Shown piece by piece: positions 10,735-19,884 of a stretch of DNA of 64,000 nucleotides (position 1 is the first letter of the stretch; each line of letters opens with the position of its first letter). The stretch is from assembly GCF_009908165.1 (NCBI RefSeq), contig NZ_JAAAUC010000008.1:62001-126000 (forward strand), read 5' to 3'. The notes under the pieces are model-generated. The model did no database searches and was not told the DNA's origin. It saw only the letters and a list, made by a program, of their open reading frames with translations. The stretch is from Frigidibacter albus. Lineage in GTDB: Bacteria; Pseudomonadota; Alphaproteobacteria; Rhodobacterales; Rhodobacteraceae. The translations under genes and the position numbers were made by a program.

Positions 10735-12957
10735 CTTGTTCAGGTCCGCGACCGACAGACAGATGGTCCGGATCCGGCTCAGCAGGTTCAGCCGGTTACG
10801 CCGCACCACAGCATTCTCGGAATTGACCTGCACCGCGGTGAAGAAGGCATCAATCGGCGCGCGCAGGCCGGCCATCGCCGCCATCGCCGCGCCGAAATCC
10901 TCGGCCTTCATCGCCGGCGCGATCACCGCCTCGGCCCCGTCGAGCGCGGCGAACAGCGCGCGCTCCTCATCGGCCTCGGCGAACTTCACCTCGGCCCCGA
11001 ACGAGTATTCCACCCCGTCCTTGGCCTCGGCCTGGGCAAGTATATTCGCCGCCCGCTTGAAGCCCTGCAGCAGGTTGGCGCCATCCTCGGTCTTGAGGAA
11101 GGCCGCCAGTGCCTGCGCCCGCTTGACCAGCAGCGTCAGATCATCATTGCCGGGCATGGCAAGACAGGCGTCGATGATGTCGTGGCGGACGCCCTGATCG
11201 CGCAGGAAGACCTTGAGGCGGTCGTGGAAGAAGGCGAGGAGGTCGGCGGATTGCGACGTGATTTTCGTCAGAACAGCCTCCGCTTCAGGCGTACCAGCTC
11301 TCACCCTGACATCGTCTAGCGAAGTTTCCGCCAAGGTCGCTGCTATGTCGCTTTTCCCGAGCCGCGAGAGCGCAAGTCCCGCCTCATTTACTTTGGCAGC
11401 CTGTGCAGCGCCTAACTGGAAGCCAACGTGCTTTGCGATCAACAGCGCCAAGGTATGGTGAATTTCAATCCGCACCCCATTCCCCAGCACCAATCGGATC
11501 ACCCCCAACGCCGCCCTTCTTAGCGCGTAGGGATCCTTGCTCCCGGTCGGCTTCTCGTCAATCGCCCAGAAGCCGGTCAGCGTATCCAACTTGTCGGCCA
11601 GCGCCACCGCCACCGAAACCGGATCGCTCGGCACATCGTCGGACGGCCCCAGCGGCTGGTAATGCGCCTTGCAGGCCAGCGCGACCGCCTCGGGCAGGCC
11701 TGCGGCGCGGGCGTAGTAGCTGCCCATCAGCCCCTGAAGCTCGGGGAACTCCCCCACCATCGCCGATTGCAGGTCGGCCTTCGCCACGGCGGCAGCCTTC
11801 CCGGCAAGCTCAACGTCGGCACCAACCAGCGGCGCGATCTCGCGCGCCAGCGCTTCGATGCGGGTGATGCGGTCCTTCTGAGACCCGAGTTTGTTGTGGA
11901 AGGTCACGTTGGCAAGGCCCTCGGCCATACCTTCGAGTCCTTTGTGAAGAACGGCCCGCAAGTCATTCTCCCAAAAGAACTTTGCGTCGCTGAGCCTCGC
12001 GCGCAGAACCTTGCCGTTCCCGTGCAGGATCGTCGCCCCGTCATCCGCCGTCTCGCGGTTCGCCACGGTGATGTAGCGCTCGATCCGGCCCGTCTTCGGG
12101 TTGCGGACCGAGAAGAACTTCTGGTGCTCCTTCATCGAGGTTTGCAGGACTTCCGGCGGAAGCCCCAGAAATTCCTCACCAATCTGGCCCATCAGCACCA
12201 CCGGCCATTCGACCAGCCCGGCAATCTCGGCCAGCAGCGCGCGGTCCTCGACCACCTCCAGCCCCGCGGCAAAGGCGGCGCTGGTGGCGTCGGCCCAGAT
12301 ATGGGCCTCGCGCTCGGCAGGGTCCAGAACCACGAAGGCGCGCTTTAACTTCGCCGCGTAATCCTCGAAATTCGTTACAGAAAACTTCGTTAGCGCCATG
12401 AAGCGGTGCCCCTGCGTGCTGTTCCCCGCCACGATCCCGTCCACGGTCAGCGGAACCACCTCCGCCCCCGCCTCATCGGTCAGGATGCACAGGATGCTGT
12501 GCAGCGGGCGCACCCAACGCAAGCTGCCCGTCCCCCAACGCATTGATTTCGGCCACGGAAAGCTGCGGATCGCGGCCTCCAGCACTTCCGCCACGATCTC
12601 CGCCGCCTTGCGGCCCGGCTTTTCGACCACGGCGAACCAGACCTGGCCCTTCTTGTCGTCGCGCAGCTGCAACTGATCCTTCGTCAGCCCGGTAGACCGC
12701 AGGAACCCCTCCAGCGCCGCATCCGGCGCATCGGCCTTGGGCCCCTTGCGTTCCTCGCGCAGCAGCGGGCTTTCGGCCGTCAGCCCCTGCACCGTCAGCG
12801 CGAGCCGGCGGGGGGTCGAGAAGGCCGCGGCGCCGGCATAGGTCAGCCCGGCCTCGACGAGGCCATCGGTCACCAGCTTGCGCAGATCCTCGCGGGCGCG
12901 TCCTTGCATCCGCGCCGGAATTTCCTCGGAGAAAAGTTCGATCAGAAGGTCTGCCAT
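10723..12957 (-). CDS. glyS: Glycyl-tRNA synthetase, beta subunit
   Basis: This is the beta chain of the alpha2-beta2 glycyl-tRNA synthetase, which carries tRNA binding and an HD-type domain; it charges tRNA-Gly together with GlyQ. The 744-residue protein opens with the typical MADLLIELFSEEIPARMQ and ends with the anticodon-binding DALR region (RLNLLSRI). I chose the ATG at 12957 (GGAAGAG upstream, conserved N-terminus) over the longer frame. It starts two bases after the stop of the small membrane protein gene, so glyQ, that gene and glyS form one operon. Confidence 0.97.
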   Translation of the reverse strand: MADLLIELFSEEIPARMQGRAREDLRKLVTDGLVEAGLTYAGAAAFSTPRRLALTVQGLTAESPLLREERKGPKADAPDAALEGFLRSTGLTKDQLQLRDDKKGQVWFAVVEKPGRKAAEIVAEVLEAAIRSFPWPKSMRWGTGSLRWVRPLHSILCILTDEAGAEVVPLTVDGIVAGNSTQGHRFMALTKFSVTNFEDYAAKLKRAFVVLDPAEREAHIWADATSAAFAAGLEVVEDRALLAEIAGLVEWPVVLMGQIGEEFLGLPPEVLQTSMKEHQKFFSVRNPKTGRIERYITVANRETADDGATILHGNGKVLRARLSDAKFFWENDLRAVLHKGLEGMAEGLANVTFHNKLGSQKDRITRIEALAREIAPLVGADVELAGKAAAVAKADLQSAMVGEFPELQGLMGSYYARAAGLPEAVALACKAHYQPLGPSDDVPSDPVSVAVALADKLDTLTGFWAIDEKPTGSKDPYALRRAALGVIRLVLGNGVRIEIHHTLALLIAKHVGFQLGAAQAAKVNEAGLALSRLGKSDIAATLAETSLDDVRVRAGTPEAEAVLTKITSQSADLLAFFHDRLKVFLRDQGVRHDIIDACLAMPGNDDLTLLVKRAQALAAFLKTEDGANLLQGFKRAANILAQAEAKDGVEYSFGAEVKFAEADEERALFAALDGAEAVIAPAMKAEDFGAAMAAMAGLRAPIDAFFTAVQVNSENAVVRRNRLNLLSRIRTICLSVADLNKIEG

Positions 12958-12958
12958 G

Positions 12959-13435
12959 TCACTCTTCCAGGGAATCGTTGATCTGGTTCCAGGCATAGGC
13001 GCGGCCATCGGGATAGATGGCCACAACCCGGTCGACGCCCGGACGGATGTTTTCTTCGGACAGGAACGCCACCGCCTCGCCGGTTTCCAGCGCCGCGCCG
13101 ATCTGGCTCGCGTCGAAGCACTCGAACCATCCCGGCGCGATCAGCGGGGTCGGCGTGGCATAGACGCGGTAGGTTTCGGTCAGCAGCGCAAGGCTCATCG
13201 GGGTGTGGAAGCAGCCGCGATAGCGCAGCGGCGAGGTCTCCGCGTCGATGCCCTCGAAGCTGTCGGCCAGGATCGGTTCCGGCTGGCCGCTTGCGACCGA
13301 GGTCAGCCGCAGCTCTGCCCCCGGCGCGGTGGCCGGGATCGGCTGGTAATAGCCATAGACCTGCAGGTAATAGAGCACCGCGCCCGCGGCCAGTGCCGTT
13401 ACCATGACGAAACTCCCGACAATCTTGCCATTCAC
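12959..13435 (-). CDS. Small membrane-anchored protein between glyQ and glyS
   Basis: A 158-residue protein with one N-terminal hydrophobic helix ([21 protein letters not shown]) and a probably periplasmic domain of about 125 residues with three cysteines. It starts with GTG at 13435, overlapping the glyQ stop in a GTGA junction, and ends just before glyS. A gene in this position is common in Rhodobacterales; I believe it belongs to an uncharacterised domain family (DUF6446) but cannot verify that. Translational coupling with the synthetase genes is clear, a functional link is not. The motif [21 protein letters not shown] is the best-looking conserved part. Confidence 0.78.
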   Translation of the reverse strand: MNGKIVGSFVMVTALAAGAVLYYLQVYGYYQPIPATAPGAELRLTSVASGQPEPILADSFEGIDAETSPLRYRGCFHTPMSLALLTETYRVYATPTPLIAPGWFECFDASQIGAALETGEAVAFLSEENIRPGVDRVVAIYPDGRAYAWNQINDSLEE

Positions 13436-14379
13436 GCCGCGGCCTCGCTTGTTGCGCCGCCACCCGTGCCGCCGCCGGCTTCGGTGGTGACGAAGGCATC
13501 GGCGCATTTCTTTGCCAGCGCCCGGACACGGCCGATATAGGCCTGCCGTTCGGTGACAGAGATCACGCCGCGCGCGTCCAGGAGGTTGAAGAGATGACTG
13601 GCCTTGATGCACTGGTCATAGGCCGGATGCGCCATGACGATGGCCCGCCCGGCGCTGTCTTCCAGCGGCGCGGCAAGGATACGCTCGCACTCCGCCTCGG
13701 CATCCTTAAAATGGCTCAGCAGCATCGCGGTATCGGCCTGATCGAAGTTCCAGCGGCTGTATTCCTGCTCTGTCTGCCGGAACACGTCGCCGTATTTCAG
13801 CGCGATGGGGGCCTGCGGGTCGTTATAGGGCATGTCCATGACGTGATCGATGCCAAGCACATACATCGCCAGCCGTTCGAGCCCATAGGTCAACTCACCC
13901 GACACCGGGCGGCAGTCATGCCCGCCGACCTGCTGGAAATAGGTGAACTGGCTGACCTCCATCCCGTCGCACCAGACCTCCCAGCCAAGGCCCCAGGCGC
14001 CGAGGGTGGGGCTTTCCCAGTCATCCTCCACAAAGCGGATGTCATGCAGGGCCAGGTCGATGCCGATGGCGGCGAGGCTGCCCAGATACAGCTCCTGCAG
14101 ATCGGGGGGCGAGGGTTTGATCAGCACCTGGAACTGGTAGTAGTGCTGCAGGCGGTTCGGGTTCTCGCCATAGCGCCCGTCGGTCGGGCGGCGCGAGGGC
14201 TGGACATAGGCCGCGGCCCAGGGCCGGGCCCCAAGCGCGCGCAGCGTGGTCGCCGGGTGGAAGGTGCCCGCCCCCACCTCCATGTCATAGGGTTGCAGCA
14301 CGGCGCAGCCCTTGGCCGCCCAGTAGGTCTGCAGGCGCAGGATGATCTCCTGGAAGGAACGCGGAGCCGTATCTGTCAT
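13432..14379 (-). CDS. glyQ: Glycyl-tRNA synthetase, alpha subunit
   Basis: The class II catalytic subunit of the bacterial alpha2-beta2 glycyl-tRNA synthetase, 315 residues. Clear features are [18 protein letters not shown] at the start, the class II motif 2 region ([22 protein letters not shown]) and [20 protein letters not shown]. It is the first gene of the glyQ, small-membrane-protein, glyS operon and is preceded by a good sigma-70-type promoter at 14440-14468. The poorly conserved Gly/Thr-rich tail after residue 300 ([15 protein letters not shown]) is an addition beyond most homologues. Confidence 0.97.
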   Translation of the reverse strand: MTDTAPRSFQEIILRLQTYWAAKGCAVLQPYDMEVGAGTFHPATTLRALGARPWAAAYVQPSRRPTDGRYGENPNRLQHYYQFQVLIKPSPPDLQELYLGSLAAIGIDLALHDIRFVEDDWESPTLGAWGLGWEVWCDGMEVSQFTYFQQVGGHDCRPVSGELTYGLERLAMYVLGIDHVMDMPYNDPQAPIALKYGDVFRQTEQEYSRWNFDQADTAMLLSHFKDAEAECERILAAPLEDSAGRAIVMAHPAYDQCIKASHLFNLLDARGVISVTERQAYIGRVRALAKKCADAFVTTEAGGGTGGGATSEAAA

Positions 14380-14439
14380 GGGTAGTCTCCCGGCGGGCTG
14401 GGTCTGGCCTGCGCGGCAGTGCAGCGCAGGCGCGCGTTC

Positions 14440-14468
14440 TCAATAGGCAACAGGGGCGGGGTGGTCAA
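14440..14468 (-). promoter_or_regulatory. Sigma-70-type promoter of glyQ
   Basis: On the minus strand TTGACC and TATTGA are separated by exactly 17 bases, about 60 bases before the glyQ ATG. Five of six bases at -35 and four of six at -10 match the consensus. Confidence 0.6.
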
Positions 14469-14563
14469 TCAGCGCCCCGCGCGAAAGTGAACCCGTGGCC
14501 TTGACCTCTCTGTTACGTTCCGAACAGTGGCGGAAAGAAGAACAACTGCGGGGTGCAGGCGGA

Positions 14564-16450
14564 ATGAGACGTGCGGGAGTGTGGGTGTGCGTGGCGGTCG
14601 CGGTGATGATCGGCGCGGTGGTATCGGTGCAGAGCGCGTCGGCGCAGGAAGCTTATGTGCAGATCGAGGCGCAGCCGAGCCTGCGCGCTGCGGAAGAACG
14701 GGTGCGGGCCTATTCGGGCGTGTTCCCCGATGTGGCCGGCTTTGCGATGGATACCGGCTGGTATGCGATCGCGCTTGGCCCCTTCTCGCCGGAGGAGGCC
14801 GAGCGGCGGCTGCAGGTGCTGCGCGGCGAGCGGATGATCCCGGCCGACAGCTACCTGGCCGATACCAGCCGCTTCCGCCAGCAGTTCTGGCCGGTGGGCG
14901 CGATGGTGGCGCCCGGCGTGCCCGACGCCCTGCCGGGACGGGACATCACCCAAAGCGTGATGCCCGAGGTCATTGCACCGCCGGTGGTACTGCCAGACAC
15001 GACGGTGCCGGAGACGGCCCTGCCAGAGACTGCCCTGCCAGAGACCGCACTGCCAGAGACGGCGTTTCCCGAAACCGCCCTGCCCGAGGTCGCAGAGCCG
15101 GTGCTGCCCGAGCCCGAACCCGAGGAAACGCTGCAACAGGCCCGCGCCGGCGAGGCGGCGCTGAATGCCGAGGAACGCCGCCTGCTGCAGACTGCCCTGC
15201 AGTGGGAAGGCTTCTACACCGCCGCCATCGACGGCGCCTTTGGCCCCGGCACCCGCGCCAGCATGTCTGCGTGGCAGGCGGCGGCAGGGCATGACGAGAC
15301 CGGCGTGCTCACCACGCGCCAGCGCGCCGAGCTTCTGGACGGCTACCGCGCCGATCTGGCGGCGCTTGGGCTGGAGGCCGTCACCGATGCCGAGGCCGGG
15401 ATCGAGGTCACCATGCCGACCGCGCTGGTGGAATTCTCGCGCTACGAGCCGCCCTTCGTGCAGTACACCGAGAAGGCCGGGTCGGGCGTGCAGGTGATCT
15501 TGATCTCGCAACAGGGCGATGCCTCCACCTTGGCGGGGCTCTATGACCTTCTGCAGACGCTGGAGGCGATCCCGCTGGAGGGGGAACGCTCGCTTGGCCG
15601 CGCCTCCTTCACCATCGAGGGCACCAGTGCCTCGGTGCAGTCCTACACGCAGGCGGAACTGCGCGGCGGGCTGATCAAGGGCTTCATCCTGACCTGGACG
15701 CCGCAGAACGCCGAGCGGATGCCGCGGGTGGTGGAGGCGATGAAGACCTCGTTCCGCGGGATCGGTGACCGGGCACTGGATGCCTCGCTGGGGGTGCCCT
15801 CCACCGAAAGCGGGGCGGCGCTGATGGCGGGCCTCGAGGTACGGCGGCCGATGCTGGCGCGGTCGGGCTTCTACATCGACGCGGGCGGCACGGTGGTGAC
15901 CACGGCCGAGGCGGTGCAGGGCTGCAGCAAGATCACGCTGGATGGCGGGCCCGAGGCCACGGTGGCCTTCATGGATGCCGCCATGGGCGTGGCGGTACTG
16001 CGGCCGGCGCAGCGGCTGGCGCCGCCCGCGACGGCCGAGTTCCGTAGCGCGCCCTTGCGGGCGGGCAGCGAAGTGGCGGTGGCGGGCTTTGCCTATGCCG
16101 ATGTGCTGCAGGCGCCGGTGATGACCTTCGGCAGCCTCGCCGAGGCGCAGGGCCTGAACGGCGAGCCGGATCTGGCGCGGCTGGCGCTGGCGGCGCTGCC
16201 CGGCGATGCCGGCGGCCCGGTGGTCGATGCCAGCGGCGCGGTGACGGGGATGCTGCTGCCGCGGGCGCAGACCGATGGCCGGGTGCTGCCCGCCGATGTC
16301 AGCTTCGCGCTGAACGGCGGCGTGCTGGCGACGCTGCTGGCCGAGAACGGCTTCACCCCGGCGCCGAGCACAGGCAGCGGGGCGATGGCGGCGGAGGATC
16401 TGACGGATCACTCGCTGAAGATGACGGTGCTGGTGTCGTGCTGGGAGTGA
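14564..16450 (+). CDS. Periplasmic SPOR/peptidoglycan-binding protein with inactive trypsin-like domain
   Basis: A 628-residue secreted protein. It has a signal peptide (RRAGVWVCVAVAVMIGAVV then SASAQ), a SPOR-like peptidoglycan-binding repeat (YVQIEAQPSLRAAEERVRAY, about residues 30-105), a Pro/Glu/Thr-rich linker of LPETA repeats, a PG_binding_1 domain (LQWEGFYTAAIDGAFGPGTRASM) and a C-terminal chymotrypsin-like domain. All three triad positions are changed: TNAH becomes TTAEA (Glu449), the Asp turn reads AMGVAVL, and GNSGGP reads GDAGGP (Ala549). It should therefore bind cell wall or protein without cleaving. I chose the ATG at 14564 because it opens the signal peptide; an in-frame ATG at 14495 is less likely. 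Confidence 0.85.
   Translation: MRRAGVWVCVAVAVMIGAVVSVQSASAQEAYVQIEAQPSLRAAEERVRAYSGVFPDVAGFAMDTGWYAIALGPFSPEEAERRLQVLRGERMIPADSYLADTSRFRQQFWPVGAMVAPGVPDALPGRDITQSVMPEVIAPPVVLPDTTVPETALPETALPETALPETAFPETALPEVAEPVLPEPEPEETLQQARAGEAALNAEERRLLQTALQWEGFYTAAIDGAFGPGTRASMSAWQAAAGHDETGVLTTRQRAELLDGYRADLAALGLEAVTDAEAGIEVTMPTALVEFSRYEPPFVQYTEKAGSGVQVILISQQGDASTLAGLYDLLQTLEAIPLEGERSLGRASFTIEGTSASVQSYTQAELRGGLIKGFILTWTPQNAERMPRVVEAMKTSFRGIGDRALDASLGVPSTESGAALMAGLEVRRPMLARSGFYIDAGGTVVTTAEAVQGCSKITLDGGPEATVAFMDAAMGVAVLRPAQRLAPPATAEFRSAPLRAGSEVAVAGFAYADVLQAPVMTFGSLAEAQGLNGEPDLARLALAALPGDAGGPVVDASGAVTGMLLPRAQTDGRVLPADVSFALNGGVLATLLAENGFTPAPSTGSGAMAAEDLTDHSLKMTVLVSCWE
15005..15090 (+). repeat. Tandem 15-base repeat coding LPETA units
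   Basis: About five imperfect copies of a 15-base unit encode consecutive (V/A/F)PETALPETA-type pentapeptides in the linker of the SPOR/trypsin-like protein. Such repeats vary in number between strains. The likeness to a sortase LPxTG signal is coincidental, since no hydrophobic tail follows. Confidence 0.75.
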
Positions 16451-16522
16451 ACTGAGAGGGTGGCCGGGGGCAGCGCCTCCGGCCAGCCCCGGCCCTCGGC
16501 ATGGCCTCGGGCGTTCGCGGGG

Positions 16523-16545
16523 GAAACGCTCCGCTGGAGCGTTTC
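16523..16545. repeat. Dispersed hairpin repeat (GAAACGCTCC palindrome), copy 1
   Basis: A ten-pair perfect hairpin with arms GAAACGCTCC and GGAGCGTTTC and a 3-base loop, preceded by GCGTTCG and followed by TTATCCCC on the plus strand. It lies between the convergent SPOR/trypsin-like gene and trkH, so it may terminate the former. A second copy is at 22973. Confidence 0.7.
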
Positions 16546-16555
16546 TTATCCCCGC

Positions 16556-18004
16556 TCACCCCCTCCAGAACCTCGGCATCAGCAGCACGAAGACAGACAG
16601 CAGCTCCAGCCGCCCCAGGAACATCCCCAGGATCATCACCCATTTGGCGGCGGCCGGGAATCCGTCCATCGCGCCGGTGGCGCTGACCTCGGGGCCCCAG
16701 GCGGGGCCGACATTGGCGATGGAGGTCCAGGCGGCGGTGATGGCGGTCTGGCTGCTGAGGCCGGTCAGCGACAGCGCCACGATCAGCACGCCGAAGGTCA
16801 CCATGAACAGCGTGAAGAACGCCATCACCGAGCTGATCACATCCTCGTCCACCACGCGGCCATCGAGCCGGACCGGCTGCACCCGGTGCGGGCTGTGCAA
16901 CCGGCGGATCTGCGCCCGGATCGCCCCCAGCAGGATCAGCCAGCGGAACACCTTGATCGAGCAGACGGTCGAGGAGGAACAGCCCCCGATCAGCCCCATC
17001 AGCACCAGCACCACCAGCGCCATATGCCCCCAGGTCGTCACGTCGCCCGAGGCAAAGCCGGTGCCGGTCATCACCGAGATCACGTTGAACGCCGTCTCGC
17101 GCAGCACCGGCCAGAATGGCAGATCGTCGCGGATCAGCCGGTAGGCGACCAGCGCCGCCACCGCATAGGCGATCCATCGGATGAAGGCGCGCACCTGCAC
17201 ATCGCGGAAGATCGGGCTGCCCTGCCCCTGCGCCAGTTGCACATAGCGGATGAAGGGCAGCGAGGCGAGGATCATGAACACCGAGGCCACGACCTCCGCC
17301 CCATCGGGCAGCGCCCCGAAGCTGGCATCATAGGACGAGAAGCCGCCGGTGGAGACGGTGGACAGGGTATGCATCACCGCATCGAAGGGCGACAGACCCA
17401 GCAGCGCATAGGCCGAGGCGCAGGCAATGGTCAGCGCCAGATAGACGCGGATCAGTGCCGAGGAGATATCCATCGCCCGCGGCAGGATCTTGCCAAGGGT
17501 GTCGAAGCCTTCCGATCGGAAGAACTGCATCCCGCCGACCTTCATGATCGGCAAGAAGATCATCGCCACGATGACGATGCCAAGCCCGCCCAGCCATTGC
17601 ATCAGCCCGCGCCAGAGGTTCGCCCCCAGCGGCAGGTCGTCCAGCCCCACGATCACCGTGGCCCCGGTGGTGGTCACCCCCGACATCGCCTCGAAATAGG
17701 CATCGGTGAACCCGAGCCCCGGCGCGCCCAGCATCAGCGGCAGCGTGCCGAACAGCGGCACCATCAGCCAGATCCCGGACGTCAGCACGAAGCTCTGATG
17801 CAGGGTCAGCGCCTGGCGCTTGTCACTGCGGCAGGCCAGCGCCAGAAAGCCGCCCGCCGCCCCGGTGATGATCGCGCTTTCCAGGAAGGCGAACCAGTGC
17901 GGATCATCCCGGCTGAGATCCACCACCATCGGGATCAGCATCACCGCCGCCAGCGTGGTGATCAACAGACCGATGATATATCCGACAGGGCGCAGGTCGA
18001 TCAT
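16556..18004 (-). CDS. trkH: TrkH-family potassium uptake channel
   Basis: A 482-residue membrane protein with the four repeated membrane-pore-membrane units of Trk/Ktr channels. The four pore loops read TTTGAT, STGGFS, TGTGFAS and NVGPAWG, keeping the filter glycines. Such proteins move K+ inward together with a cytosolic TrkA regulator, which is not encoded in this window. I chose the ATG at 18004 (MIDLRPVGYIIG), matching the start of the adjacent paralogue. The two paralogues have equal length, pointing to an old tandem duplication. They are separated by 141 bases that hold a dispersed repeat. Confidence 0.93.
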   Translation of the reverse strand: MIDLRPVGYIIGLLITTLAAVMLIPMVVDLSRDDPHWFAFLESAIITGAAGGFLALACRSDKRQALTLHQSFVLTSGIWLMVPLFGTLPLMLGAPGLGFTDAYFEAMSGVTTTGATVIVGLDDLPLGANLWRGLMQWLGGLGIVIVAMIFLPIMKVGGMQFFRSEGFDTLGKILPRAMDISSALIRVYLALTIACASAYALLGLSPFDAVMHTLSTVSTGGFSSYDASFGALPDGAEVVASVFMILASLPFIRYVQLAQGQGSPIFRDVQVRAFIRWIAYAVAALVAYRLIRDDLPFWPVLRETAFNVISVMTGTGFASGDVTTWGHMALVVLVLMGLIGGCSSSTVCSIKVFRWLILLGAIRAQIRRLHSPHRVQPVRLDGRVVDEDVISSVMAFFTLFMVTFGVLIVALSLTGLSSQTAITAAWTSIANVGPAWGPEVSATGAMDGFPAAAKWVMILGMFLGRLELLSVFVLLMPRFWRG

Positions 18005-18059
18005 CCCGCAGGCTTGGCCGCAGCGCACAGGGGTGTCAAGCCGCCCTCCCCCTTCCCCA

Positions 18060-18120
18060 TTCTTGCTGGCAAAAATATCCCGCGGGGGGAGTCCGAAGGA
18101 CGGGGGGCGCGAAGCCCCCC
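18060..18120 (-). repeat. Dispersed intergenic repeat with GC-rich module (copy 2)
   Basis: Positions 18060-18081 are the CCAGCAAGAA-arm unit with the ATATTT core. Positions 18081-18120 add a GC-rich module made of two small hairpins (GTCCGAAGGAC; GGGGGGC GCGAA GCCCCCC). The same module, inverted, stands at 34775-34830 next to the other arm type. Confidence 0.8.
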
Positions 18121-18145
18121 AGCTTGGCCGGCAAGACGCGCGCCG

Positions 18146-19594
18146 CTACGACCGCCAGAACCGCGGCAGCACCAGCACGAACAGCGACAGCAGCCCCAGC
18201 CGGCCCATCAGCATCGCCACGATCATCACCCATTTCGCCGCATCGGGGAAATCGACGAAGGTGCCGGTCCGCGCCACCATCGGGCCAAAGCCGTAGCCGA
18301 TATTGCCGATCGAGGTCCACACCCCGAACAGCGCCGATTCCATGTCGACGCCAAAGAAGGTCAGCAGCACGGTCAGCACGCCAAGCGTGACCACATAGCC
18401 GTAGATATACATCACCAGCGCGTTCAGCGTGTCCTCATCGACGCTGCGGCCGTCATACTTGACCAGCGCCACGCGGTGCGGGGCGTGCAGGCGGCGGATC
18501 TGGGCGATGACCACCTGCCCCATCAGCTGCACCCGGAACACGCTCAGCCCCGCGGCGCTGGAGCCCGAGCAGGCGCCGATGATGCCGATCCAGAAGGCGA
18601 CAGCCATCATGTAGGATCCCCAGCCGGGGAAGCTGCCCGAGAAGAACCCGGTCGAGGAGATGATCGAGACGAGGTTGAACAGCGCTTCGCGGAAGGCAGG
18701 CTCCGGCGCCATGTCGCTGGTGGCGATGCGCCAGAGCGTGACCGAGCCGACGGCATAGAGGGTCCAGCGCAGATAGGCCCGAACCTGCGGATCGCGCCAC
18801 AACGGGCGGGCAGAGCCGTTCACCAGCTGCACATAGCGGATATAGGGCAGGCTGCCGAGAATCATGAACAGCGCGCCGGCATACTCGCCCGCGCCCTGAT
18901 ATTTGCCGAAGGAGACGTCAGAGGGAGAAAATCCCCCGGTGGCGATGGTCGCCATCGCGTTGACCACGGCATCGAGCGGCGTCATCCCGACCAGCAGATA
19001 GACGGCGAGGCAGGCAAAAGTCAGCCCGGCATAGACCTGCGCCAGCGAGCGGGCGATATCGGCAGCGCGCGGCAGGATCTTGCCAAGCGTGTCGAACCCT
19101 TCGGTGCGGAAGAACTGCATGCCCCCGACCCGCATCACCGGCAGGAAGATCATGGCAAGGAAGGCGATGCCAAGTCCGCCGGTCCAGTTCAGCATCCCGC
19201 GCCACAGGTTCAGGCCGGGCGGGAAGTCGTCGAGGCCGACGAAGACGGTCGATCCGGTGGTGGTGATCCCCGAGACCGCCTCGAAATAGGCATCGGTGAA
19301 GCCGGCCCTCGGCCCGCCCAGCATGAAGGGCAGCGCGCCGAACAGCGGCAGGAAGGCCCAGATGCCGACCGTCACCAGAAAGGCCTGCCGCAGCGTTAGG
19401 CTGCGGCCAAGGGCGTTGGAATTGGTCAGGGCCAGGAACACCCCGGCGGACCCGCTGATGAAGGCGCTTTCGAGGAAGGCCCACCAGTTGGGGTTCCCGG
19501 CGAGCGCATCCACGGCCATAGGCACGGTCATCAGCGCGCCGAGCACCGCAAGCATGAGGCCGATGATATAGCCCACGGGGCGCAGGTCGAGCAT
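18146..19594 (-). CDS. TrkH-family potassium uptake channel (second copy)
   Basis: A 482-residue paralogue of the downstream trkH, with pore loops TTTGST, TGGFSP, STGFFSG and NIGYGFGP. The third and fourth loops differ most from the neighbour, which could mean different ion selectivity or gating. I chose the ATG at 19594 (MLDLRPVGYIIG) by alignment with the paralogue; no strong ribosome site is visible. Together the pair may give low- and high-affinity uptake, as known for organisms with TrkG and TrkH, but that is inference. Confidence 0.92.
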   Translation of the reverse strand: MLDLRPVGYIIGLMLAVLGALMTVPMAVDALAGNPNWWAFLESAFISGSAGVFLALTNSNALGRSLTLRQAFLVTVGIWAFLPLFGALPFMLGGPRAGFTDAYFEAVSGITTTGSTVFVGLDDFPPGLNLWRGMLNWTGGLGIAFLAMIFLPVMRVGGMQFFRTEGFDTLGKILPRAADIARSLAQVYAGLTFACLAVYLLVGMTPLDAVVNAMATIATGGFSPSDVSFGKYQGAGEYAGALFMILGSLPYIRYVQLVNGSARPLWRDPQVRAYLRWTLYAVGSVTLWRIATSDMAPEPAFREALFNLVSIISSTGFFSGSFPGWGSYMMAVAFWIGIIGACSGSSAAGLSVFRVQLMGQVVIAQIRRLHAPHRVALVKYDGRSVDEDTLNALVMYIYGYVVTLGVLTVLLTFFGVDMESALFGVWTSIGNIGYGFGPMVARTGTFVDFPDAAKWVMIVAMLMGRLGLLSLFVLVLPRFWRS

Positions 19595-19805
19595 GATGGC
19601 GCGAGCCTTTGCTGCAGTGCAGCCCGCTGTCAAGATGGGGACGGTGGGGGGGGGCGGTGTTGACCCGTCCGCCGGCCACGTCAACCTTGGTCTTCAACTT
19701 CCACAGTCAGAGGGTAGCGCCCGTCCGCCGGGTGGGCGAGCACCAGAAGTTCTAGGCGCTTTATGGTGCGGCGCACCTCCACCGTGGTTCTAGGCGCGAC
19801 GGTCG

Positions 19806-19838
19806 AAAAGCGCCCGCCCTGGGGGGCGGACGGGCGCT
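19806..19838 (-). terminator. Intrinsic terminator of folE2
   Basis: On the minus strand a GC-rich hairpin closed by AGCGCCCG and CGGGCGCT is followed by TTTTC, starting 47 bases after the folE2 stop. The 290-base gap between folE2 and trkH holds this terminator and otherwise nothing that I can identify. Confidence 0.8.
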
Positions 19839-19884
19839 GCCCGGCGGCGCTGAAGCGCCTTGATTCCGGGCAAAGGGACGGGAA

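Noticed and set aside
15000-15100. LPETA repeats as sortase signals
   Set aside because: They lie in the middle of the protein, lack the Gly and the hydrophobic tail, and the organism is Gram-negative.
14513-16411. A 632-residue minus-strand open frame opposite the SPOR/trypsin-like gene
   Set aside because: Composition is typical of antisense frames; the plus-strand gene has a signal peptide and clear domains.
16460-19399. A 979-residue plus-strand open frame opposite the two trkH genes
   Set aside because: It is rich in His, Arg, Gln and Pro, has no domain or ribosome site, and mirrors high-GC membrane protein codons on the other strand.
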